This document shows, piece by piece, positions 57,957 to 64,000 of a stretch of DNA of 64,000 nt. This DNA comes from Lentisphaera profundi. GTDB lineage: Bacteria; Verrucomicrobiota; Lentisphaeria; Lentisphaerales; Lentisphaeraceae. Below the pieces are notes generated by a model. The model did not search any database, had not been told where the DNA came from, and saw nothing but the letters and a program-made list of their open reading frames with translations. The stretch is taken from positions 2,046,001 to 2,110,000 of the forward strand of contig NZ_CP117812.1 of the NCBI RefSeq assembly GCF_028728065.1, given 5' to 3'. Positions within the stretch are counted from its first letter, which is position 1; each line of letters begins with the position of its first letter. The translations under genes and the position numbers were made by a program.

Positions 57957-58733
57957 TTATAGATTAATTTTTTCTTGACCAATCACACGGATATCTATTT
58001 TAGCGACGCTTACATTGCCTCTTCCTATAATATTGACGTCCGCGTTGGCTCGCTCATCTAAATCATGCCTTTTCAAATTATGGCCAAAATTTCCTTGCTG
58101 ATTTTTTTCAAATAAGCTACCATAAAAACTATGCCCCAAAACTCCTGCTTCCAAGTTCCAGTTATCAGCAAGATCCTGTGGCATCTCGACTTGCCAGGTT
58201 ACAGGCTCAGATAAAAAATCTTCACGAGTCATCAATTTATTTTTAAGTTCAGTCATCACTAATTTAATCTCACGTCGGAGCTGAGTCATCTCTTTTTCAG
58301 TAAAACTGCGCTCATTCGACCAACGCTGATAACTCTCTGGCGCCATCCTTCTCGACAAAGATAAAGCTGGAATACCAGCAATATTAGCCTCCAGACAAGC
58401 ACCTACAGTTCCAGATGACAAAATGTAGCTGACTCCACAGTTGTAACCAATATTGATACCGCTAATGACTAAATCTGGCTTTTCGTCTCCCAGTTGGTAT
58501 ACACCAAAATTCACACAATCCGCCGGCCTCCCTGAAACAGTGTAGGATTTATTCCCCGCAATCTCAACTTCTTTTTTCTCAAGAACCTCAAAACGACTAA
58601 TACTTTTTCCCGTCCAAGACTGCTCTTCTTCTGGCACGACAATTTCCAAGTCCCCCAAACCCTTTAACTCATCTAACAAGAATTCCAAAAGCGGAGAATC
58701 TTGACTATCATCATTCGTCACTAATATTTTCAT
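57957..58733 (-). CDS. surE: 5'/3'-nucleotidase SurE
   Basis: SurE is a metal-dependent phosphatase on nucleoside monophosphates, linked to stationary-phase survival. The 258 residues start MKILVTNDDSQDSPLL, where the metal-binding Asp pair is kept although the usual NDDG is NDDS, and include VSGRPADCVNFGVYQL and VISGINIGYNCGVSYILSSGTVGACLEA. It is the first gene of a two-gene operon with ridA. Confidence 0.94.
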   Translation of the reverse strand: MKILVTNDDSQDSPLLEFLLDELKGLGDLEIVVPEEEQSWTGKSISRFEVLEKKEVEIAGNKSYTVSGRPADCVNFGVYQLGDEKPDLVISGINIGYNCGVSYILSSGTVGACLEANIAGIPALSLSRRMAPESYQRWSNERSFTEKEMTQLRREIKLVMTELKNKLMTREDFLSEPVTWQVEMPQDLADNWNLEAGVLGHSFYGSLFEKNQQGNFGHNLKRHDLDERANADVNIIGRGNVSVAKIDIRVIGQEKINL

Positions 58734-58935
58734 TTTTCACCCGTTTCATTACACATTTTTTCAACCCTAAAATGCGCTCTTTTTGGCAAGTTTCAATAGC
58801 CTTTAATTTTCCTCACAAAATCATAGAAAACGCCTTGATTGATAGTGATTAAAGATTATGTTCTTGCCGATTTTATTAGCTCCCATGAGCCGCATTTAAC
58901 TATTTTTAATATACTTATTATAAAGGATTTAACTT

Positions 58936-59238
58936 ATGACGAAACGTGACCTCGTTGTTCGCATTGCCGACGAATCAAAGCTCAATCAACAAGAAGTTAT
59001 GAACGTTGTTCAAAAGACTCTTGATTACATTACAAATGAACTTGCTGCGGGCAGAAACGTAGAGCTCCGTAACTTCGGTGTTTTTGAACTTAAAGTTAGA
59101 AAGCAGCGCATTGGTCGTAATCCGAATAAACCAGAGAACGAAGTGCCCATCCCTGAGCGCGTTGTCGTGAAATTCAAATCTGGAAAAGTTATGAAAGAAA
59201 AAGTTTCGACTATCTCACCAGAAGATATCGAAGTTTAA
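58936..59238 (+). CDS. HU/IHF-family DNA-binding protein
   Basis: The 100-residue protein matches the family: MTKRDLVVRIADESKLNQQEV dimer helices, ELRNFGVFELKVRKQRIGRNP with the Arg-Asn-Pro DNA-bending tip, and VVKFKSGKVMKEKV at the end. The first helix and IGRNPNKPE look slightly closer to IHF, but it cannot be firmly placed. Ribosome site aaagga is 10 bases upstream. Followed by a terminator. Confidence 0.95.
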   Translation: MTKRDLVVRIADESKLNQQEVMNVVQKTLDYITNELAAGRNVELRNFGVFELKVRKQRIGRNPNKPENEVPIPERVVVKFKSGKVMKEKVSTISPEDIEV

Positions 59239-59256
59239 TTCACCCCACTTTATACT

Positions 59257-59284
59257 AAGGCCGGCTTCAGCCGGCCTTTTTTGT
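59257..59284 (+). terminator. Terminator after the HU/IHF gene
   Basis: aaggccggc and gccggcctt pair around ttca and are followed by T6. Confidence 0.93.
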
Positions 59285-59309
59285 ATCAATCATTCAAGCG
59301 AGAATTACC

Positions 59310-61085
59310 ATGAAAAGAACTCACAAATGTGGCGACCTTCGCCCCGAAAATAAAGATCAGGAAGTCATTCTTTCTGGCTGGATCAAAAGCCGTCGCGATT
59401 TAGGCGGACTCATTTTCCTCGACCTTCGCGACCGCTCGGGCTTCGTTCAAATAAATATGGAACCAGATGTAGGTGAAGAACTTATGTCTCTGGGTAACTC
59501 TCTTCGCGAAGAATGGGTTATTACTGTAAAGGGCACAGTTCGCTGCCGTCCAGAAAACATGATTAACAAAAAGCTTGCGACTGGTGCAGTAGAAGTCGTA
59601 CTACAAGATCTGAAAATCGAAAATAAAGCGCGCCCGATGCCCTTCAATCTCGATGATGATAAAGTTAATGAAGAGATGCGCTTACGCTACCGTTACCTCG
59701 ACTTCCGTCGCCCTGCACTCACCGAGAAAATGGTCCTTCGTCACCGCATCACAAAAACTATTCGCGACCATTTTGACGAGCACAATTTTTTAGAGATCGA
59801 AACTCCTATCCTTTCTAAAAGTACTCCTGAAGGCGCTCGTGACTACCTCGTCCCAAGCCGCGTTCATCCAGGTGAATTTTACGCTCTTCCACAAGCTCCA
59901 CAACAATATAAGCAATTGCTTATGGTTGGTGGACTTGAACGTTATTTCCAAATCGCTCGTTGCTTCCGTGATGAAGATTTACGCGCAGATCGTCAGCCTG
60001 AGTTCACTCAAGTCGACCTTGAAATGTCCTTCATTGACGAAGAAGACATCTACACTCTACTCGAAAGCCTTATGGGCCGGGTTATGAAAGAAGTGATGGA
60101 AATCGACATCCCAAGTTCTTTCCCACGCCTCGATTATTTCGAAGCTATGACTCGCTTCGGCAGCGATAAGCCTGATACTCGTTTTGGCATGGAGCTCATT
60201 AATCTTGAGTCAGCACTGAAAAATTCTGAGTTCAAAGTTTTTGCAGATACACTCGCCAATGGCGGACGTATTGGTGCTATTAACATCAAAGGTGGCAACA
60301 AATTCGCCACTAACAAAACGATTAAAGAATGGATTGCTCATGCTCAACTCTACGGAGCCAAAGGCTTAGCCACTATTCAAGTAAAAGAAGATGGTAGCTG
60401 GAAAAGTTCTATCACTAAATTCTTAACTGAAGACGAAGTTGCTGCAATCACGGCAACGGCTAATCTTGAAGTTGATGACGTACTTCTCATTGCTGCGGAT
60501 AATTTCACCACTTCATGTGAAGTTTTAGGTCAACTACGCCTACATATTGCCAAGCAAATGGATCTCATCCCTGAAGGCCTATGGAATTACCTTTGGGTTA
60601 CAGACTTCCCTCTTCTCGTTCAAGATGAAGAGACACAAGATTGGCACGCCATGCATCATCCATTCACTGCACCTCACGAAGCTGATCGCGATAAAATGCA
60701 AAATGATCGTGGCTCAATTCGTGCCCGCGCTTATGACTTGGTACTCAATGGCTGTGAACTCGGCGGTGGATCCATTCGTATTCACGATACTCAGTTGCAA
60801 TCTGAAATGTTTGAAGCTCTCGGAATTAGCCAAGAAGAAGCACAACATCAGTTTGGTCACATCCTTGATGCCCTCGCATTTGGTGCGCCTCCCCATGGTG
60901 GCTTAGCTCTCGGTCTTGACCGTATGGTTATGCTTCTTACTGGTGCTAGCTCACTTCGCGAAGTTATTCCCTTCCCGAAAACGTCTAAAGCTTCTTGCCT
61001 CATGACGCAATCACCTTCACCAGTGAGTGACGATCAACTCGAAGAACTCTCCATCAAAACTGATGTCAAAGAAAAAAGCGAATAA
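59310..61085 (+). CDS. aspS: Aspartyl-tRNA synthetase
   Basis: The 591-residue class II synthetase has the anticodon-binding OB domain (about 1-110; VILSGWIKSRRDLGGLIFLDLRDRSG), motif 2 (RYFQIARCFRDEDLRADRQPEF), the bacterial GAD insert (about 280-410) and motif 3 (GLALGLDRMVMLLTG). The insert and length mark the bacterial AspRS. Whether it is discriminating or also charges tRNA-Asn cannot be told. Own terminator downstream. Confidence 0.97.
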   Translation: MKRTHKCGDLRPENKDQEVILSGWIKSRRDLGGLIFLDLRDRSGFVQINMEPDVGEELMSLGNSLREEWVITVKGTVRCRPENMINKKLATGAVEVVLQDLKIENKARPMPFNLDDDKVNEEMRLRYRYLDFRRPALTEKMVLRHRITKTIRDHFDEHNFLEIETPILSKSTPEGARDYLVPSRVHPGEFYALPQAPQQYKQLLMVGGLERYFQIARCFRDEDLRADRQPEFTQVDLEMSFIDEEDIYTLLESLMGRVMKEVMEIDIPSSFPRLDYFEAMTRFGSDKPDTRFGMELINLESALKNSEFKVFADTLANGGRIGAINIKGGNKFATNKTIKEWIAHAQLYGAKGLATIQVKEDGSWKSSITKFLTEDEVAAITATANLEVDDVLLIAADNFTTSCEVLGQLRLHIAKQMDLIPEGLWNYLWVTDFPLLVQDEETQDWHAMHHPFTAPHEADRDKMQNDRGSIRARAYDLVLNGCELGGGSIRIHDTQLQSEMFEALGISQEEAQHQFGHILDALAFGAPPHGGLALGLDRMVMLLTGASSLREVIPFPKTSKASCLMTQSPSPVSDDQLEELSIKTDVKEKSE

Positions 61086-61106
61086 GCTTTTCTTCCAAGA
61101 CTAAGT

Positions 61107-61148
61107 AAAAAAAGGCTTTTGCGATCTTCGCAAAAGCCTTTTTATTTG
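61107..61148. terminator. Terminator after aspS (copy 1 of a 40-bp repeat)
   Basis: aaggcttttgcga and tcgcaaaagcctt pair around tct and T5 follows. A 40-base stretch (61109-61148) recurs unchanged at 62197-62236. Confidence 0.93.
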
Positions 61149-61163
61149 TGTCGTCAGCTATAT

Positions 61164-62165
61164 TTAGAAAATATCTATAGTCTCTTCTATCGCTTCGCCT
61201 TCTTTTTTAGGTGTATTATGATTTCCTCGAGATCTAAAGTATTGTCTTGGCCACATCCGCATCGTTGCTTCGCTAATTGTACTAATTGCCGTCTGAAAAA
61301 GCTTTTCTTCACTTGTTAAATCTTGCTCAGATTTACCTCCAATACCTATACTGCCATCCTCTGCTTGGCATTTATAACTTTCTCTTAAAGCATTCCATTT
61401 TTTCCATTCGCTTCCGCCGCAATAAAATGATGAGAAATTCATTGCGTAGTATTTCACTGCTTTTTGCTTAGCACTCAGCTCTTTGAAAAAGACCTTATTT
61501 TCAAGCTCCGTAAAGTATCTTTTTAAAATATCCTCCATCTGGCTTGGTAACTGTCCATAGCTCGACTGTATCGACAAACTTAACAAAGGAAATAAACTCA
61601 AGTCTTCTTTATCGTATTTGATGAACTCAAGTTTTTTCCAAAATTGCTTGATTAAGGTTTCCCTCTCTTCAAAATCAATTCCCGTAGAATACACTGATTT
61701 AAAAGCGCGTAACTGAAGGATATCATCCTCGCTATCTACAGCCTTAATATCCCTACTTAGGTAGTGAATATTCTTCTGTAAGTAGGCTTCCAAATCATAG
61801 TTACCCGTCATCGTATACGTTTCTGCCATAATGGCTAAAATCAAAAACCGATTGCCTTCAGATTCTTTTGAGAGATCCACTTTAACGAGATAATTAATTG
61901 CACGTACTAAACTCTTGCCATAGCTTTTACTCTTAGGCGTTTCTCCTTGGCTTAAATATGCGGCAATACACAAACCACATAGAACTGAATCATTTTCCCA
62001 AGAGCCATTGGCGCTCTGCTTTAACTTTATAAAATCTAAAGCTTTGTTTCTATGATCCTCTGCTATTTCTGGTGGTGGCTCATGATTCACTTTATCTTCA
62101 GCAAATAAACGAGGACTCGTAAATTGAACTAGGAACATGATTATTAGTAGATTACTGATCTGCAT
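61164..62165 (-). CDS. Exported protein with squalene-cyclase-like helical repeats
   Basis: The 333-residue protein has a signal peptide (LLIIMFLVQFTSPRLFA). Residues 30-110 hold the pattern of prenyltransferase/squalene-oxidase repeats: ALDFIKLKQSANGSWEND is like the QxxxGSW motif, and LCGLCIAAYL and AINYLVKVD follow; the later QAEDGSIGIGGKS (about 285) is a second QxxxGS motif. Such alpha/alpha toroids are widespread in exported proteins of planctomycete relatives, where the substrate is unknown. No DXDD catalytic motif is seen. Alone between two identical terminators. Confidence 0.75.
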   Translation of the reverse strand: MQISNLLIIMFLVQFTSPRLFAEDKVNHEPPPEIAEDHRNKALDFIKLKQSANGSWENDSVLCGLCIAAYLSQGETPKSKSYGKSLVRAINYLVKVDLSKESEGNRFLILAIMAETYTMTGNYDLEAYLQKNIHYLSRDIKAVDSEDDILQLRAFKSVYSTGIDFEERETLIKQFWKKLEFIKYDKEDLSLFPLLSLSIQSSYGQLPSQMEDILKRYFTELENKVFFKELSAKQKAVKYYAMNFSSFYCGGSEWKKWNALRESYKCQAEDGSIGIGGKSEQDLTSEEKLFQTAISTISEATMRMWPRQYFRSRGNHNTPKKEGEAIEETIDIF

Positions 62166-62196
62166 CTGAACTCCATAAAGTGATCTTAGTATATTT

Positions 62197-62236
62197 AAAA
62201 AGGCTTTTGCGATCTTCGCAAAAGCCTTTTTATTTG
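62197..62236. terminator. Terminator-type hairpin (copy 2 of a 40-bp repeat)
   Basis: Identical over 40 bases to 61109-61148. It lies between the start of the cyclase-like gene and the end of the Cys-rich lipoprotein gene, where it can end the latter's transcript on the minus strand. Confidence 0.88.
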
Positions 62237-62252
62237 AGTTGGATCTACGTGC

Positions 62253-62399
62253 TTATTTAACTTCGCAAGTTCCACACTCACAAGTTCCGCCCGTACACTC
62301 ACAGGCACCACTGCTTCCTGGACAAGTACAACTTGATTCACTACTTGAGCAACCCCATACAGAGAGTAATACCGCCGCTACTATTATAATCTTTTTCAT
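62253..62399 (-). CDS. Small Cys-rich (CxC) lipoprotein
   Basis: A 48-residue protein with ATG at 62399 and GGAG eight bases upstream. It has a lipoprotein signal ending VWGC with C17 as the lipid site, a short Ser linker and a tail with seven Cys: C24, C26, C33, C35, C40, C42, C45, as CTC, CEC and CECGTC. The spacing recalls metallothionein-like or copper-binding peptides, but no named family is recognised. Being surface- or periplasm-anchored it might capture soft metals. A gene of its own with a terminator below. Confidence 0.8.
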   Translation of the reverse strand: MKKIIIVAAVLLSVWGCSSSESSCTCPGSSGACECTGGTCECGTCEVK

Positions 62400-62496
62400 G
62401 AAGTACTCCGTTTTTTAAATAATCTAAATTCTCATCTCTTGAAATCCAAATTATTTATCGGTCTTTTTATATTAGGAATGATTGTAAACCAATCAA

Positions 62497-63861
62497 TCAC
62501 TTAAGCTGTTTTGCTTTTACTCGCAGTTCTTGTGCTACCGTTAAATAATAATTTCGCCCGGTTGCGGTGATTAACTTTTCTGCCAAGATATCTAAAGCAC
62601 TCGCTTTTAATAGTAAATATTTTTTATTAGCAGGATTTAAGTAGATAAGGTGATCTGATAATTGGGCACACCATTGAGCTTCATTATTTTGTAAAGCCTG
62701 ATGAGCTTTTAGACTCAAAGCCTCTTCTCCTCCTACCAGCCTAGCCATATTTTGAGCCTCTTTCTGAGGACTTAAAGAAAATAAAGTCGTCGGATTACCA
62801 TCAAACCAACCTAAGTACCCACTAAAAATAGCTCGGACACTCCATTCTATATTTCCGTAGTACTCTCGTAAATGATCTTTCTCGGCTAATTCCTTAGGTA
62901 ATTTAACATATTGAACGAGTTCATCTGGAGTCATACCCTGATTAATACCTTTGACTGATTGATCAAGAACAAAAGCTATTGCTTTTCGATAATCATCTAA
63001 AACTTCCGTCGTTTCTTCTACTCCAATTAAGGGCAATGTATGGCCAGGCACAGTATGATGCGGCTTCTCTTCTATCATCATCGTTAAACTTTCTATCCAT
63101 AATTTCACATCCCTATAATGAGTTCCTCGAATAGCATAGGTATTCGGCCATGATCGATAAAAATTATCCCCTGTGAAAATAACTTTTTCTTCTGGTAACC
63201 AACAGTAAAGCTGATCCGAAGTTTCTCCTGGAGCAGCCACGAGCTCGAACTTAATCCCCGCCACATTATACTCATGTCGACCTTCTGAAAAATTCACACT
63301 AGGAACAATATGCTCCCCCAGAAAAACATTTTTCTCTTTGGGTGGGTAAAAAGCTGGCGCAATGCCATTATTAATACGCTTATTTGGTGGCAATAAAAAA
63401 CCACCTTGGCGAGCACCACGAATTTTATTTTCTTTAATCCCCCCATCCTGAAAATGCTGCCCCTCAGTATTAAAAGGACTACGAGCATAAATAAGCACCT
63501 CTGACTTCTTTCCCTTCTCATGGGTAAATGCCTTAATCCCACCTGTATGATCTCCGTGACCATGAGTTAAAATAACCCCGACGATTGGTAGCTTTGTTAT
63601 TTTTCTGAATTCTTTTAACACCGCCTCGCCATGAGCAGGAAACATCCCACTATCAACAATAAGAATACCACTTACACCAATAATCATTGAAATATTCGCT
63701 GGACTAAAGCCCGTGGCACAATATACAGATTTAGAGACTTGAGTTATTTTTGGAGTCAAAACTTTTGAACGTTCTTTAAGCAATTGAGTTGCTTTTGAAT
63801 CACTTGCCCAAAGTGATATACTTACCAAAGTCATACAAATTAATTTAAAATAGGTTTTCAT
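62497..63861 (-). CDS. Exported metallo-beta-lactamase-fold hydrolase, alkylsulfatase-like
   Basis: The 454-residue protein has a signal peptide (TYFKLICMTLVSISLWA), an MBL domain (about 40-290) with THGHGDHTGG (H100, H102, D104, H105), FTGDNFYRSWPN and VPGHTLPL, and then the alkylsulfatase dimerisation region (about 305-420; ELAEKDHLREYYGNIEWSVRAI, GWFDGNPTTLFSL). This is the SdsA1/YjcS layout, without the full C-terminal SCP-2-like domain, which is shortened here. It may cut sulfate esters such as alkyl sulfates outside the cytoplasm; the exact substrate is inferred only. Confidence 0.9.
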   Translation of the reverse strand: MKTYFKLICMTLVSISLWASDSKATQLLKERSKVLTPKITQVSKSVYCATGFSPANISMIIGVSGILIVDSGMFPAHGEAVLKEFRKITKLPIVGVILTHGHGDHTGGIKAFTHEKGKKSEVLIYARSPFNTEGQHFQDGGIKENKIRGARQGGFLLPPNKRINNGIAPAFYPPKEKNVFLGEHIVPSVNFSEGRHEYNVAGIKFELVAAPGETSDQLYCWLPEEKVIFTGDNFYRSWPNTYAIRGTHYRDVKLWIESLTMMIEEKPHHTVPGHTLPLIGVEETTEVLDDYRKAIAFVLDQSVKGINQGMTPDELVQYVKLPKELAEKDHLREYYGNIEWSVRAIFSGYLGWFDGNPTTLFSLSPQKEAQNMARLVGGEEALSLKAHQALQNNEAQWCAQLSDHLIYLNPANKKYLLLKASALDILAEKLITATGRNYYLTVAQELRVKAKQLK

Positions 63862-63914
63862 AGCCTCGCCTTCTTTATATTTTTGAATACAATCTAACTA
63901 AAAAGCACCTCTTA

Positions 63915-64000
63915 TTACTCTTTATCCGCCTTTTTAAATTCCTTTGAAATAAAAGGCATTTGACGAATGATTGCCGCTTTCCAGTAATCCCAATTATGCG
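63915..64000 (-). CDS. C-terminal end of a hydrolase-like protein (partial)
   Basis: The last 27 residues of a reverse gene that enters from the right edge: HNWDYWKAAIIRQ, then MPFISKEFKKADKE and stop at 63915. A His-x-Trp-x-x-Trp near the C terminus is typical of esterase-D/tributyrin-esterase-like alpha/beta hydrolases, where the His is catalytic, so such an enzyme is suggested. It would be upstream of the MBL hydrolase in the same direction. Confidence 0.5.
   Translation of the reverse strand, partial: HNWDYWKAAIIRQMPFISKEFKKADKE

Overview
The window looks like chromosomal DNA from a Gram-negative bacterium of the PVC superphylum, most likely a marine Lentisphaera-type organism. This is inferred from the protein sequences and not from a database search. 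Supporting observations are LpxD, BamA and OmpH/Skp (an outer membrane with lipid A), an EF-G of the mitochondrial/spirochaete/planctomycete EFG1 type, a separate PurS-PurL plus PurQ pair, and many small exported or lipoprotein genes. Most of the content is housekeeping. I see no CRISPR array, prophage or intact insertion sequence.

Layout: 1-8.6 kb is a forward run of a partial unknown gene, ompH, lpxD, a CPBP protease, comF, accD, the SRP RNA, dnaX, recR and pyrE. At 8.7-18.9 kb are mostly reverse genes: a possible beta-propeller protein, gcvP-gcvT (no gcvH), tRNA-Leu, uup with an HTH-REC regulator, two tRNA-His genes and queC; a forward flavodoxin sits among them. At 18.9-25.9 kb are an orphan GAF-PilB/GspE ATPase, two small unknown genes, a SelW-like protein, rnpB, rsmI-bolA-small membrane protein-nudix, a lipoprotein and a DUF3050 protein. 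A complete rRNA operon (16S-23S-5S, reverse, no spacer tRNA) fills 26.0-31.4 kb. Then come a haem cluster (hemF, two unknown genes, hemD), purL/purQ, fur, bamA, and the classic pth-rpsF-ssb-rpsR-rplI-dnaB group. The last 19 kb holds an unusual REC-PATAN-pseudo-GTPase-zinc-ribbon protein, msrBA, a MEKHLA/cupin/yaaA group, fusA, a His-rich porin behind three palindromes, pgk, a pirin remnant, an exported esterase, a 135-bp MITE-like element, ridA, surE, a HU/IHF gene, aspS, an exported cyclase-fold protein, a Cys-rich lipoprotein and an exported metallo-beta-lactamase-fold hydrolase.

The best leads are: a run of ten A in dnaX where slippage in either direction meets a stop at once, predicting a gamma subunit; a MITE-like element with 12-bp inverted ends and an 8-bp target duplication; three near-identical 18-bp palindromes in front of a His-rich porin; a four-module regulatory protein with a degenerate GTPase-like domain; and a 48-residue CxC-rich lipoprotein. 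None of these is clearly a large new multi-gene system.
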